The notes: a model not told the origin generated them from the sequence alone. Positions 52,450 through 63,333 are shown, counted from the stretch's first letter. The stretch: DNA of 64,000 bases from an uncultured Erysipelotrichaceae bacterium (GCA_900314905.1 OMXA01000007.1:27208-91207); one strand, 5' to 3'. Program-made: numbers and translations.

Positions 52450-53125
52450 TGATCAAAATGATATTCAAAAGATTGCAAAGGTAGTGAATAATCAAACAGA
52501 TGATGAAATTTCTTTTGATATTGAAAGCTTTTCGAGTTCTTCTTACTTGAAGGAACCTTACCTCTCGGACTTATATATCGTAGATATTAAAATGCCTGAT
52601 GATTCGGGTTTTAGCATCGCTGAGAGGATATTGAGCAAAAATAATGGAGCAAAAATCATTTTCTGTACTGCACATGAAAGCTTTGTATTTGATTCCTACG
52701 ACTTAAATGTCTTTTACTTTGTTAGAAAAAGCCATCTTGAGAAAGATCTTAGAAGAGCAATTGAAAAATATCGAAAGATTTCAGCGGGATATTGGTATGC
52801 ACTTCATGGGCGCGAGAAAGCGGACTCCTTGATTCCTTTTAGTAAAGTAATGTATTTGCATACCCAGGGAAACAATACGTTGATTATGTGTGCGGATGGA
52901 AAAGAGTATGTTGATCATCATCCTTTGCGAACAGTTTCTCAGTCTTTTCCGGAGGATAGATTCTGTGCGATTTCTAGTTCTTGTGTTGTGAATTTAGCTT
53001 TTGCTACAAAGATTGAGCACAACAGTATTATTCTCTCTGATTCCAAGCATATTCCAATTAGTGGCGCGAGAATTATCAAAGTGAAACAGAAATATAATCA
53101 ATACCTGATGGAGATGATGGCATGA
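52418..53125 (+). CDS. AgrA-like response regulator (receiver plus LytTR)
   Basis: A 235-residue response regulator. The receiver domain (1-120) has acidic D10-D11-D12, the phosphoacceptor D56 in V-D-I-K-M-P, and a late Lys region. A LytTR DNA-binding domain covers about 130-232. Proteins of this kind bind 9-bp direct repeats 12-13 bp apart; such a repeat lies upstream of agrB, which suggests self-activation. The ATG is at 52418 with GGGTGG upstream. It overlaps agrB on the left and the kinase by four bases on the right. Confidence 0.92.
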   Translation: MKVIKISILDDDQNDIQKIAKVVNNQTDDEISFDIESFSSSSYLKEPYLSDLYIVDIKMPDDSGFSIAERILSKNNGAKIIFCTAHESFVFDSYDLNVFYFVRKSHLEKDLRRAIEKYRKISAGYWYALHGREKADSLIPFSKVMYLHTQGNNTLIMCADGKEYVDHHPLRTVSQSFPEDRFCAISSSCVVNLAFATKIEHNSIILSDSKHIPISGARIIKVKQKYNQYLMEMMA

Positions 53126-54414
53126 TTTTTGATGCAATAATCAATTTTCTTGAGGCCTGCCTTTATGGTGCATTTTTTTGGCGGATTTCCGACAAAAATC
53201 GGATGAAAAAAGTAATTGGTCTAGTGATATATATACCAGTTCATTTCCTCCTTTTTTCCTATGTTAATGCATCATCGATCATGGCTGGAAATCTAAGCGT
53301 GATCATATACCTGCTTGCTTATCTTTTTCTAACAATTGGTTCAGATTATTCACCGCAGGAAAAGTTGTTTTTCTCAATTATTCCTGACCTTGACACTGCA
53401 GTGATCAACACATATTTGATCCTATTTTCTTCTTATTTCTGGCTTGGAAAAATTGATGTTCTTCAGATGCTCGAGCATCATGGAACTAGCGTCACTCTTA
53501 TTTCTAAAGTTTTGCAGTTTTTCTGCTTCCGTTATTCTGCAGAGATTTTGAATCAAAAAAAAGATTATCTAGATAGAAAAGAATTTCTACTAGCCGCAGG
53601 AATTGGATTTTTATGCCTTACAATATTCAACTCGATTGAAGAGCTTTTGTTTTATCAAAGATTTGATGGAACAAAAATTGCGATTGCAGTTCTGTGTCTG
53701 GGGGCACTTGTTGTGCTTTCTGGGATTGAAATTGTGCTTGCCGTGAAACGAAATCAGAAGATACGCGAACAACAGAAAATTAATGATATGATCTCTCTTC
53801 AGTTGAGAAATACAAAAGAGAATATTAGAGTTTCAGAAGCATTATCACGGATAAAACACGATATTCGGCATATGGTTTCATTGCTTGCGGATAGTGGAGT
53901 TTCTGATGAGACTATCAGAGCATATGAGCAGGAGCTTAACTCTGCAGAAGTTCCTATTCAGACCGGAAGCCAGATTCTGAATTACATTCTGCAAACCGAA
54001 CAGGAAAGGGCTGCAGTAAAAGGAATACATCTTCATTGCATGTTAAATATTACGTCGAAGCCTTTTCTTTCTGAAGAAGATTTGATTGTGCTTGTGATGA
54101 ATAGTTTAGATAATGCAATTCAGCATATCAGCAATGGAAATGAAATAAAGTTTACGCTGAAGTCCAATGCAGAGGTTTTTTTGATTAAAGTAGAGAATCC
54201 CGTTGATCATCAGAGATTCGCAGATTATCTAGATTACCTAAAACAAGGGAAAAGAAGTAGAAAATATGGTCTTCGTTCAGCAAAGGTGATCGCAGAAAAA
54301 TATGGAGGCGACATTCTAGTGAAATGTGAAGATGGCGTGTTCTCTTTTTCTGCGGTGGCACATGCAGAAAAGGACAAACTGGAGGGGCGGAAGAGGCTCC
54401 TAGATAAGGATTAG
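53122..54414 (+). CDS. AgrC-like sensor histidine kinase (GHKL)
   Basis: A 430-residue membrane kinase. About six helices span residues 5-208. The phosphoacceptor region I-K-H246-D-I-R-H follows, then a GHKL ATPase domain (about 320-420) with the N box M-N-S-L-D-N-A and the G-L-R-S-A lid. This is the AgrC/ComD class, which senses a peptide at its membrane domain. It shares a four-base overlap with the regulator gene. The order B, regulator, kinase differs from Staphylococcus (B-D-C-A). The island ends here, and host-like composition resumes at pgk. Confidence 0.9.
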   Translation: MIFDAIINFLEACLYGAFFWRISDKNRMKKVIGLVIYIPVHFLLFSYVNASSIMAGNLSVIIYLLAYLFLTIGSDYSPQEKLFFSIIPDLDTAVINTYLILFSSYFWLGKIDVLQMLEHHGTSVTLISKVLQFFCFRYSAEILNQKKDYLDRKEFLLAAGIGFLCLTIFNSIEELLFYQRFDGTKIAIAVLCLGALVVLSGIEIVLAVKRNQKIREQQKINDMISLQLRNTKENIRVSEALSRIKHDIRHMVSLLADSGVSDETIRAYEQELNSAEVPIQTGSQILNYILQTEQERAAVKGIHLHCMLNITSKPFLSEEDLIVLVMNSLDNAIQHISNGNEIKFTLKSNAEVFLIKVENPVDHQRFADYLDYLKQGKRSRKYGLRSAKVIAEKYGGDILVKCEDGVFSFSAVAHAEKDKLEGRKRLLDKD

Positions 54415-54475
54415 ACGAATTGCTGAAAGTATCGTGGAAACGCCGCTTTGCTCGTTTACTCACATGTTTTCGGGG

Positions 54476-54484
54476 TGCTATAAT
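54476..54484 (+). promoter_or_regulatory. Extended -10 promoter of pgk-tpiA-eno
   Basis: TG-C-TATAAT with TATAAT at 54479-54484. No good -35 hexamer; the TG extension may replace it. Confidence 0.65.
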
Positions 54485-54515
54485 ATGAACGCAAAAAGGA
54501 GGAGATTCATCATAT

Positions 54516-55697
54516 ATGTCTAAGGTTACTGTTAAGGATCTGGACGTTAAGGGCAAGCACGTAATTGTTCGTGTGGATTTTAACGTTCCGCACAAGGGAG
54601 ATACGATTACGGATGACAATCGTATCCGTGCTGCACTGCCTACGATCAACTATCTGACTGAGAATGGAGCTAAGGTTCTTCTGCTCAGCCATCTGGGAAA
54701 GATCAAGACAGATGAAGACAAGGTTAAGAACGATATGTCCATTGTCGCTAAGCGCCTGGCAGAGCTGACTTCCGCACCGGTGAAGTTTGTCAATGCGACA
54801 AGAGGCCCGGAACTGGAAGAAGCAGTCAAGGCACAGGAAAATGGATCTATCGTACTGATGCAGAACACCCGTTATGAGAAGGGTGAAACCAAGAACGATC
54901 CGGAGCTTGGCAAGTACTGGGCTTCTCTGGGCGATGCGTTTGTTGAAGATGCATTCGGTTCTGTTCACAGAGCACATGCTTCCACGGTAGGCATTCCTTC
55001 CAACATGAAGGAAGTTGCTGTCGGTTTCCTGGTTGAAAAGGAACTGAACGTTCTGGGCAAGGCTCTGAATGATCCGCAGAGACCGTTTGTTGCGATTCTC
55101 GGCGGTGCAAAGGTTTCCGACAAGATCGGTGTCATTGAGAACCTGCTCAAGATTGCTGACAAAGTCCTGATCGGCGGCGGCATGTCTTATACGTTTGCTG
55201 CAGCAAATGGCGGCAAGATCGGCACTTCTCTCCTGGAAGCTGATAAGGAAGATCTTGCAAAGGAATTCATGGAAAAGGGCAAGGGTAAGCTGTTCCTGCC
55301 GGTTGATACGGTCATTGCAAATGATTTCGATAATCCTACGGATATCAAGACTGTCAAGGCTGGAGAAATTCCGGATGGATACATGGGACTGGATATCGGC
55401 CCGGCTACGGTAGCAGAGTTCCAGAAGGAACTTGCTGGTGCTAAGACCGTATTCTGGAATGGTCCGATGGGCGTATTCGAGAAGCCTGAGTTTGCTAAGG
55501 GAACCGAAGAGATCTGCAAGACTCTTGCTGAGCTTGATGGTGCTACGACAATTATCGGCGGCGGCGACAGTGCTTCGGCTGCGAAGAACCTTGGCTATGC
55601 AGATAAGTTCAGCCATATCTCCACGGGCGGCGGTGCTTCCCTCGAATATATGGAAGGAAAGGAGCTCCCGGGTGTTGCAATCATCCCGGAGAAGTAA
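54516..55697 (+). CDS. pgk: Phosphoglycerate kinase
   Basis: A 393-residue glycolytic kinase making ATP from 1,3-bisphosphoglycerate. R-V-D-F-N-V-P near the start, the nucleotide loop G-G-A-K-V-S-D and the C-terminal G-G-G-D-S-A motif are all intact. AGGAGGAGA precedes the ATG. gap is not in the window although it often precedes pgk. tpiA follows three bases after the stop. Confidence 0.97.
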   Translation: MSKVTVKDLDVKGKHVIVRVDFNVPHKGDTITDDNRIRAALPTINYLTENGAKVLLLSHLGKIKTDEDKVKNDMSIVAKRLAELTSAPVKFVNATRGPELEEAVKAQENGSIVLMQNTRYEKGETKNDPELGKYWASLGDAFVEDAFGSVHRAHASTVGIPSNMKEVAVGFLVEKELNVLGKALNDPQRPFVAILGGAKVSDKIGVIENLLKIADKVLIGGGMSYTFAAANGGKIGTSLLEADKEDLAKEFMEKGKGKLFLPVDTVIANDFDNPTDIKTVKAGEIPDGYMGLDIGPATVAEFQKELAGAKTVFWNGPMGVFEKPEFAKGTEEICKTLAELDGATTIIGGGDSASAAKNLGYADKFSHISTGGGASLEYMEGKELPGVAIIPEK

Positions 55698-55700
55698 TTC

Positions 55701-56453
55701 ATGTCTAGAAAACCAATTATCTTCGGCAACTGGAAGATGAACAAGACCCCGTCTGAGGCCCTGGAATTCTTCAATGGCATCAAGGGTTATGTAACCGGCG
55801 ATGAAAAAGCAGAGTATGGCATCGGTGCTCCGTATGTGGATCTCGATGTTGCAGTGAAGAATGCGGGGGCAGTGAAGGTTGCTGCTGAGAACTGCAATGA
55901 AGTTGACAGCGGTGCTTTCACCGGCGAGGTTTCTGTGCCGATGCTGAAGGAAATCGGCATCACCTACTGCATTATCGGACATTCTGAGCGCAGAACGTAT
56001 TATGCAGAGACCAGCGCACATTGTGCAAAGAAGGCTAAGCGTCTGTTTGAAGCGGGAATCACTCCGATTCTGTGCGTCGGGGAGACGGAAGCTGAATATG
56101 ATGCAGGAAAGACTGCGGAAGTTGTCAGAACAGAGCTGAAAGAGTCTCTGGAAGGACTGACAGCGGACGAAGTCTCGAGAATGGTCATTGCATATGAACC
56201 GATCTGGGCAATCGGCACAGGCAAGTCTGCAGATGTCAATACGGCAGAGAATTGCTGCAAGCTGGTCCGCGAGACGGTTAAGGAACTCTATGGCGATGCG
56301 GCTGCAGAGGGTGTGCGTGTCCAGTATGGCGGCAGTGTCAAGCCGACCAATATCAGCGAATATATGGCTTGCGAGGATATCGACGGCGCGCTGATCGGCG
56401 GAGCTTCTCTGAAGGTGGATTCTTTCAAGGCTCTCGTTGACGCAACTAAGTAA
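55701..56453 (+). CDS. tpiA: Triosephosphate isomerase
   Basis: A 250-residue TIM barrel enzyme. N-W-K-M-N at the start (Lys13 equivalent), I-G-H-S-E-R (catalytic His), and A-Y-E-P-I-W-A-I-G-T-G (catalytic Glu and loop 6) are present. It is directly downstream of pgk; eno follows after a hairpin. Confidence 0.97.
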   Translation: MSRKPIIFGNWKMNKTPSEALEFFNGIKGYVTGDEKAEYGIGAPYVDLDVAVKNAGAVKVAAENCNEVDSGAFTGEVSVPMLKEIGITYCIIGHSERRTYYAETSAHCAKKAKRLFEAGITPILCVGETEAEYDAGKTAEVVRTELKESLEGLTADEVSRMVIAYEPIWAIGTGKSADVNTAENCCKLVRETVKELYGDAAAEGVRVQYGGSVKPTNISEYMACEDIDGALIGGASLKVDSFKALVDATK

Positions 56454-56455
56454 GG

Positions 56456-57936
<1,481 letters not shown>

Positions 57937-57962
57937 TCTGGTTTGCTGAATCTCTATGGAAG

Positions 57963-57992
57963 ACTGTCTCTCATCCGAGACAGTTTTCTTTT
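57963..57992 (+). terminator. Terminator of pgk-tpiA-eno
   Basis: An 8-bp stem (57963-57970 with 57977-57984) is followed by a T-rich tract (TTTCTTTT). Confidence 0.85.
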
Positions 57993-57997
57993 CGGAT

Positions 57998-58026
57998 TCG
58001 TAGAAATCGGAAAGATATGCTACAAT
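57998..58026 (+). promoter_or_regulatory. Promoter of the 58.1-kb membrane protein gene
   Basis: TCGTAG, a 17-base spacer and TACAAT (58021-58026) with an upstream TG (extended -10). Confidence 0.55.
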
Positions 58027-58057
58027 GACGATCATTGGAGATGAGTAATACAAAGAT

Positions 58058-58573
58058 ATGAGTTCTGATTCACGACAAAAAGGCCTTAGTTCCGGGATTC
58101 TGGTGCTCTGCTGGGCTGGCTGCATTCTGCTGTTTTTCTTCATGGATCTTCTCGGAATTCTTCTGATGGAATTGCTGGCAAGGGGAGATAAGAAGCATTC
58201 AATTTCCAATGGCTGGATTACAGAGATATTCGGAATTGTTCTGATCATCTTTGAAGCTGTTTACATCTATGGTGCTGCTTCCGGAACGATAGCCGGACAG
58301 GCAAGCGTATTTGTTCTGGTGCTGACGCTGGCAGTCGCAATTGCGGTCACCTGGGATGCCCGCAGAGTGAGAATTGCAGGAAAACAGGTTCAGAGAGTTG
58401 AACATGCAATGGATGAAGAAGAGGATCTCAGAGGCATTGCCAATGAACTGGACATCAGCGAAGAAGATCTGATTGCTCTCCTGAAGAAACTTCAGAAGGA
58501 AGGATTCTTTGAAGATTATCTTCTTAATGAGGAAGATCATTCCTTTGCACCGGCTGAAACTCAGCTGAAATAG
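58058..58573 (+). CDS. Membrane protein with a small helical C-terminal domain, function unknown
   Basis: A 171-residue protein with four hydrophobic stretches in residues 10-105 and a cytoplasmic C-terminal part. That part (about 122-150) reads D-L-R-G-I-A-N-E-L-D-I-S-E-E-D-L and looks like a small winged-helix or PCI-type fold, as found at the ends of some membrane proteins of Bacillota. GGAGATGAG lies upstream of the ATG at longer than usual spacing. It stands between eno and secG with its own promoter. No function can be assigned. Confidence 0.6.
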   Translation: MSSDSRQKGLSSGILVLCWAGCILLFFFMDLLGILLMELLARGDKKHSISNGWITEIFGIVLIIFEAVYIYGAASGTIAGQASVFVLVLTLAVAIAVTWDARRVRIAGKQVQRVEHAMDEEEDLRGIANELDISEEDLIALLKKLQKEGFFEDYLLNEEDHSFAPAETQLK

Positions 58574-58611
58574 CACTCGGAATTCTGCTTGATGAACTGT
58601 TTTCCGCGTGT

Positions 58612-58640
58612 TTACAGAGGGCTTGGCATTCTGCTATAAT
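58612..58640 (+). promoter_or_regulatory. Promoter of secG-rnr-smpB
   Basis: TTACAG (58612-58617), a 17-base spacer and TATAAT (58635-58640) with TG upstream. Confidence 0.75.
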
Positions 58641-58673
58641 AGCGGAGCATTGGCGAAAGGAGCACGTATTCGG

Positions 58674-58898
58674 ATGCTTGACGCATTATTGATGATTGTT
58701 TCCGCAATGATCGTGATTATCACGCTTCTGCAGGGTGGAAAGTCAAATGGCATTTCCGGTGCGTTTACCGGGAACGGCGGCTTGAACCTGTTTGCGAACG
58801 TGAAGGAAAGAGGTTCTGAGAAGGTTGTTTCAAATGTCACAATGATTCTCGGTATCATCTTCTTCGTTCTGGTGATTGCGATCCGGGTTACGGAATAG
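58674..58898 (+). CDS. secG: Protein translocase subunit SecG
   Basis: A 74-residue subunit of the SecYEG channel with two membrane helices (about 4-24 and 53-71) joined by the conserved loop L-L-Q-G-G-K-S-N-G-I-S-G-A-F-T-G. GAAAGGAG lies 11 bases before the ATG at 58674; earlier starts would fall on the promoter. secG before rnr, smpB and ssrA is the common order in Bacillota. Confidence 0.93.
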   Translation: MLDALLMIVSAMIVIITLLQGGKSNGISGAFTGNGGLNLFANVKERGSEKVVSNVTMILGIIFFVLVIAIRVTE

Positions 58899-58907
58899 AA
58901 CAGAAAT

Positions 58908-58939
58908 ACAGCCGGTCAATGTGCCGGCTGTTATTTTTT
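58908..58939 (+). terminator. Terminator-like hairpin between secG and rnr
   Basis: An 8-bp perfect stem (58908-58915 with 58924-58931) followed by ATTTTTT. No separate promoter is evident before rnr, so partial read-through is likely. Confidence 0.85.
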
Positions 58940-58954
58940 CTGCAGGAGTGAAAG

Positions 58955-61234
58955 ATGGAAGAACTGAAGAAACAGATACTTGAACTGCTGAAAACTGCAA
59001 AGAACGGTCTTGACCGGGAAGGACTGAAAAAATCCCTGAATCTGACTGCGTCAGCAGATATTGTAGAACTCGGGAAGACTCTGGATCAGATGGAAGACGA
59101 CGATGAGCTGATCCGAACGGCAAATAATCGCTACAAGACCCTGGAACAGGCTGGCTATGTCAAGGGCATTCTCAAGATCAATAAACGCGGCACCGGGTTC
59201 GTGGATCGACCGGATCAGCCATCTATCCTGATCCGTGTTCCGGACCAGAAAGATGCTCTGAATGGCGATACCATTCTGACAAAGCCGATTCCGGATCTGA
59301 ATCCGGAAACCGGAGAAATCAGCTATACCGGAACGGTAATCCGGGTCCTGAAGCGTGCCCATACGCATGTGATCGGAACTTATGTGGACACGGTTTACGG
59401 ACTTCGTTTTCTTCCCGATGATATTCATCTGCAGAGTGTCAGAATGGAGATCACAGCACCTTCTGGCTTCCGCCCTGTCCCTGGTCTGAAAGTCATGATG
59501 CAGGTGGTGAAATTCGGATCGCCGCTTCAACTTGAAGTGTCGAAAACGCTCGGCAATAAAGATGATCCTGGGGTTGATATTCTTTCCGTCCTCCTGGACT
59601 ATGACATCACGATGGAATTCCCGGAAGATGCGATGAAGCAGGCAGAAGCGATCCCGCAGGAAGTTCAGCCTTCTGAAATGGAAGGAAGAGTTAATCTCAC
59701 CGGAGATACGATTGTCACCATCGACGGAAATGATTCCAAAGACTTTGATGACGCAGTAGGAGTTCAGGAGAATTCTGAGGGCTGGCTGCTGAAGGTCAGC
59801 ATCGCAGATGTTTCACACTATGTGACAGAAGGAAGTCCGCTTGATCGGGAGGCAGAAAGAAGAGGATGCTCTACGTATGTGACGGATCGGGTTGTGCCGA
59901 TGCTGCCGCATATTCTGAGCAATGGGATCTGCAGCCTGAATCCGCATGTGGTCAGGCTTACCAATACGTGCGAGATGCAGATAGGGAAAGACGGTTCTGT
60001 TAAGTCATATAAGCTCTATCCTTCCTTCATGCGTTCTGCCGAGCGTATGACCTATGATCATGTCAATGAGATCCTGCAGGGAAATGAAGAGAGAAAAGCA
60101 CAATATGCACATCTTGGAAATCTCTTCGAGACACTGGCTGCCTGTGCGGACGCGATCCGTGCTCATCGGAAACAGAAGGGCGCCATTGATTTCGATACGA
60201 CTGAATCCGAGATTCTCTGTGATGAAAAGGGCCACCCTTATGAGATCCGTCCGAAGCATCATGGTCATGCCGAAGAAATGATTGAAGACTGCATGATTGC
60301 AGCAAATGTCTGTGTGGCAGACTTCATGCATACACATGAATTCCCATGCGTTTACCGGATTCATGAAGAGCCTCAGAAAAAGAAGCTTCAGGATTTCACT
60401 AAGCTTTCATATCTGCTTGGGGTTCCGTTTTCTTCAAAGAACCTGAGTCCGAAAAATATCCAGCAGTATCTTTCTGGATGCAGAGATTCGGAAGAGTATC
60501 CGGTTCTTTCTCAGCAGTTGCTGAGAACTATGGCGAAAGCGAGATATGACAGTGTGTGTGCGGGACATTTCGGGCTGGCAGAACCGGAGTATCTGCACTT
60601 TACGTCTCCGATCCGACGTTATCCGGATCTGATCGTGCACCGTATGCTGCGGAAGTATGATTATGAACATTTCCAGGGAAATCCTTCTGCGGATCAGAAG
60701 AAAATGCAGGCTTATTCCGAAAGCTCCAGCGAACGGGAACGGGCAAGCCAGAGTGCAGAATTCGACTGCGACGATATGAAGAAGGCAGAGTACATGATGG
60801 ATCATATCGGTGAAACAGCCGAAGGCATCATTACCACTGTGACCAATTTCGGATTCTTCGTGCAGCTGCCGAATACGGTGGAAGGCATGGTCCGCGTGAA
60901 TGCGATGTCGGATGACTTCTATCATTTTGATGAGAAGAAGATGTGTCTGCGCGGGGAGCGTACACGGACGGAGTACCGGGTAGGGCAGACTGTCAGGATC
61001 AAGGTGCTTGGCGCTTCTAAGGATGCAAAGACTGTAGACTTCGGCTTGCAGAATATGAAGACCGCCAGAAAGCCTGCACCAGTTTCTGCTGGCACGAAAT
61101 ACTCCACCAGATCCAGAGCGGCACGGAAGTCAGAACAGGTTGAGGAACCGTATTCCTCTTATGATTATGGCAAGCATTTCCGCTATGGCAGAGATGCGAG
61201 AAGGAAGCAGAATGGCAGAAAAAAATACCGGTGA
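58955..61234 (+). CDS. rnr: Ribonuclease R
   Basis: A 759-residue processive 3'-5' exoribonuclease that can degrade structured RNA and works with tmRNA in quality control. Order: N-terminal helix-turn-helix-like domain (1-70), cold-shock domains, RNB catalytic domain with D-G-N-D-S-K-D-F-D-D (metal aspartates), an S1 domain (about 618-700) and a basic tail. AGGAG precedes the ATG. It overlaps smpB by 23 bases. Confidence 0.96.
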   Translation: MEELKKQILELLKTAKNGLDREGLKKSLNLTASADIVELGKTLDQMEDDDELIRTANNRYKTLEQAGYVKGILKINKRGTGFVDRPDQPSILIRVPDQKDALNGDTILTKPIPDLNPETGEISYTGTVIRVLKRAHTHVIGTYVDTVYGLRFLPDDIHLQSVRMEITAPSGFRPVPGLKVMMQVVKFGSPLQLEVSKTLGNKDDPGVDILSVLLDYDITMEFPEDAMKQAEAIPQEVQPSEMEGRVNLTGDTIVTIDGNDSKDFDDAVGVQENSEGWLLKVSIADVSHYVTEGSPLDREAERRGCSTYVTDRVVPMLPHILSNGICSLNPHVVRLTNTCEMQIGKDGSVKSYKLYPSFMRSAERMTYDHVNEILQGNEERKAQYAHLGNLFETLAACADAIRAHRKQKGAIDFDTTESEILCDEKGHPYEIRPKHHGHAEEMIEDCMIAANVCVADFMHTHEFPCVYRIHEEPQKKKLQDFTKLSYLLGVPFSSKNLSPKNIQQYLSGCRDSEEYPVLSQQLLRTMAKARYDSVCAGHFGLAEPEYLHFTSPIRRYPDLIVHRMLRKYDYEHFQGNPSADQKKMQAYSESSSERERASQSAEFDCDDMKKAEYMMDHIGETAEGIITTVTNFGFFVQLPNTVEGMVRVNAMSDDFYHFDEKKMCLRGERTRTEYRVGQTVRIKVLGASKDAKTVDFGLQNMKTARKPAPVSAGTKYSTRSRAARKSEQVEEPYSSYDYGKHFRYGRDARRKQNGRKKYR

Positions 61235-61679
61235 GAAAAATATAGCAGTCAATCGCAGAGCGAGACATGACTATTTTCTCGAAGAAACGTTTGAAACGGG
61301 CATCGAGCTGACCGGAACTGAAATCAAATCCGTGCGGGCAGGACATGTGCAGTTCAAGGATGCCTACATCTCAATCTACAAAGGTGAAGCATGGATCAAA
61401 GGCATGCATATATCTGCATATACTTATGGCAGCATCTTCAATGTTGATGAAGAACGTGATCGCAAGCTGCTGCTTCATAAGTATGAGATCCGCAAGCTTT
61501 ACGATAAGGTGCGCCTGAAGGGATATACGCTGGTGCCGGTACGCATGTATCTGAAGAATGGACGGGCAAAAATGGAGATTGCTTTAGCAAAAGGAAAGAA
61601 TCTCTATGACAAGCGTCAGAATCAGAAGCTTCGCGATGCAAAGCGGGAAATGGAAAAAGCTCTGAAGTTTCATCGCTAG
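61212..61679 (+). CDS. smpB: SsrA-binding protein SmpB
   Basis: A 155-residue tmRNA partner that delivers it to stalled ribosomes. N-R-R-A-R-H-D-Y-F near the start, G-T-E-I-K-S-V-R, and the basic tail K-G-K-N-L-Y-D-K-R are the family marks. GAAGGAAG precedes the ATG at 61212, inside the end of rnr. ssrA follows directly. Confidence 0.97.
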   Translation: MAEKNTGEKNIAVNRRARHDYFLEETFETGIELTGTEIKSVRAGHVQFKDAYISIYKGEAWIKGMHISAYTYGSIFNVDEERDRKLLLHKYEIRKLYDKVRLKGYTLVPVRMYLKNGRAKMEIALAKGKNLYDKRQNQKLRDAKREMEKALKFHR

Positions 61680-61687
61680 TCTGGTTC

Positions 61688-61716
61688 TTGCAAAATCAGG
61701 ATGCAGATGCTATAAA
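61688..61716 (+). promoter_or_regulatory. Promoter of ssrA
   Basis: TTGCAA (61688-61693), a 17-base spacer and TATAAA (61711-61716) with TG upstream. A hairpin (61721-61727 with 61732-61738) lies between it and the mature tmRNA. Confidence 0.75.
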
Positions 61717-61747
61717 GATAACGCATCTCAGGATGCGTGTCTTTCAT

Positions 61748-62107
61748 GGGGCTGTCATGGTTTCGACAGGTTTATGTCTGATTCAGGATGCAGTGGAGCG
61801 GTGACCTAATCACTACTAAATTTAAACGCTAATAACAATAGCACAAGCTTTGCTTTCGCTGCTTAATTGACGCTAGACGCGTCTGCAGCGCCCGATCCGT
61901 GTATTAGCCGTTCTGCTCGGATTGTGTAATCAAAACGGATAAGGTGATCCTGAAGCCTGTAGGGGGATCCCGACAATTTACAGGCAGATTCAGCAGATGA
62001 TTCGTGTATTGTTCTGTCTGCTGTCTTACCTTACAGTGCAATAAACTGTAGATTCCTGAATGTGGGACTATTCTTGGACACGGGTTCGACTCCCGTCAGC
62101 TCCACCA
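61748..62107 (+). ncRNA. ssrA: Transfer-messenger RNA (tmRNA)
   Basis: A one-piece tmRNA of 360 bases. The 5' GGGGCTG pairs with 3' CAGCTCC (seven pairs, one G-U), and CCA is encoded. The T arm has G-G-T-T-C-G-A near the 3' end. The tag frame starts at GCT 61828 and ends at TAA 61864-61866, encoding A-N-N-N-S-T-S-F-A-F-A-A. The end F-A-F-A-A differs from the common Y-A-L-A-A but keeps the Ala-Ala protease signal. It follows smpB; RNase R and SmpB are encoded just upstream. Confidence 0.97.
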
Positions 62108-62240
62108 TTGTAAAATCAGCCTTTCGAGGCAGCAATACTGTAAAAGTGTCGGTTTCCGGCAGATGGATGCTGGATGTGCAGATTGATGCGGGCCCTCACT
62201 TTTTTCTTTACTGTGTTTCAATAAAAAAGGAGAAGATCAG

Positions 62241-63242
62241 ATGAGAACAACGTCGATCATGGTACAGAATCTTTGTGTTCCGTGCAGCTGCAGGTGCAGA
62301 TACTGTCTTTTATCATGGGATGGAAGACCGGTTGGCATCTCCTGGGACAAAGGTGCATCTTTTGCGCAAAGATTCATTAACGAAGTGAGACATTCACACC
62401 CTGAAATAAACATCTCGTTTACATTTGGTTATTCCATGGACCATCCTCGTCTTCATGAAGCGATCACCTTCCTGAAAGAGATTGGCAGTCCTCAGGCACA
62501 GTTCCTGCAGTGTGACGGAATGCGGATGAGAAACGAAGCAGAATGTGATGATCTAATGAGGGTGCTAAAAGAAGAAGGAGTGCAGGATCTGAATTTTACT
62601 TTCTATGGTCAGAAAGAATACCATGACCGTTTTGCCTCAAGAAAAGGAGACTATGATCTGCTGATGCGTATGATCCGGGCTGCGTTAAGTCATGGACTGC
62701 AGGTTTCAGCAGGCATTCCTCTTACTGCGGAGAATATATCTCAGGCTGATGTTCTGACAGAAGATCTGAAAAAGCATGGTGTTGAGAAGATCACCATGTT
62801 TGTGCCGCATGAAGAGGGAAGAGGTATCACGCTTTCGGATATCCGGCTGGATGAAACAGACCTTGCAGGATTATCCGAAGAATCTTTAAAGCTGCTGAAC
62901 CGCAGTGTGTACCGCAGTGAACGCGACTGGATCACCGGCATGGATATTCCGGAAGAAAAAGGGAGAATGCTGCTGATCTCGCTGAGACCGGACAATATTG
63001 AACGGTATGAACGGATGCGTGCAGAGGAGATCATTCAGGAGATCGAGGAACTGGATGACTGGTACTATGACTCCTTTCCGGACTTTCTTGATCTTGCAAG
63101 GATGTACGGAGATCCCCAAAGCGGCAGAATGTATCGATTCCGTGATTTGTTTTACCACTATCGGAAGCTGTATGAGAAAGATCACGGTATACAGGTATAC
63201 GATGTGACAGATGAACGTCAGTCCGGCAGCAGAAGGTATTAG
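62241..63242 (+). CDS. Radical SAM protein of unknown specificity
   Basis: A 333-residue predicted radical SAM enzyme. The N-terminal cluster motif is C15-x3-C19-x2-C22, with additional cysteines at 12 and 17. A barrel covers about 10-200; residues 200-333 have no domain I recognise. There is no peptide precursor, partner or maturase gene beside it, so the substrate is unknown. AAAAGGAGAAG precedes the ATG. It lies alone between the tmRNA and a degenerate copy of the tmRNA 3' end, which suggests arrival by integration at ssrA. Confidence 0.8.
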   Translation: MRTTSIMVQNLCVPCSCRCRYCLLSWDGRPVGISWDKGASFAQRFINEVRHSHPEINISFTFGYSMDHPRLHEAITFLKEIGSPQAQFLQCDGMRMRNEAECDDLMRVLKEEGVQDLNFTFYGQKEYHDRFASRKGDYDLLMRMIRAALSHGLQVSAGIPLTAENISQADVLTEDLKKHGVEKITMFVPHEEGRGITLSDIRLDETDLAGLSEESLKLLNRSVYRSERDWITGMDIPEEKGRMLLISLRPDNIERYERMRAEEIIQEIEELDDWYYDSFPDFLDLARMYGDPQSGRMYRFRDLFYHYRKLYEKDHGIQVYDVTDERQSGSRRY

Positions 63243-63305
63243 CCGTTTTACAGGCAATACATCAGGACAAAATAATCTGCCGCCGCAAACAGGAGGTTCT
63301 GCTGA

Positions 63306-63326
63306 ACTCCCGCCAGGCCCACCATT
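63306..63326 (+). repeat. Degenerate copy of the tmRNA 3' end (possible attachment site)
   Basis: 21 bases match the tmRNA end at 62089-62109 in 18 positions, including the final CCACCATT. Six bases upstream of the copy lies GGTTC, as in the T arm of ssrA, though with extra bases between. It may be the far attachment site of an element that integrated into ssrA. Confidence 0.5.
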
Positions 63327-63333
63327 TAAAGAG

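Noticed and set aside
62062-62244. Coding frame starting inside the tmRNA 3' end
   Set aside because: It overlaps the mature tmRNA and lacks a ribosome site; the radical SAM start follows with a good one.
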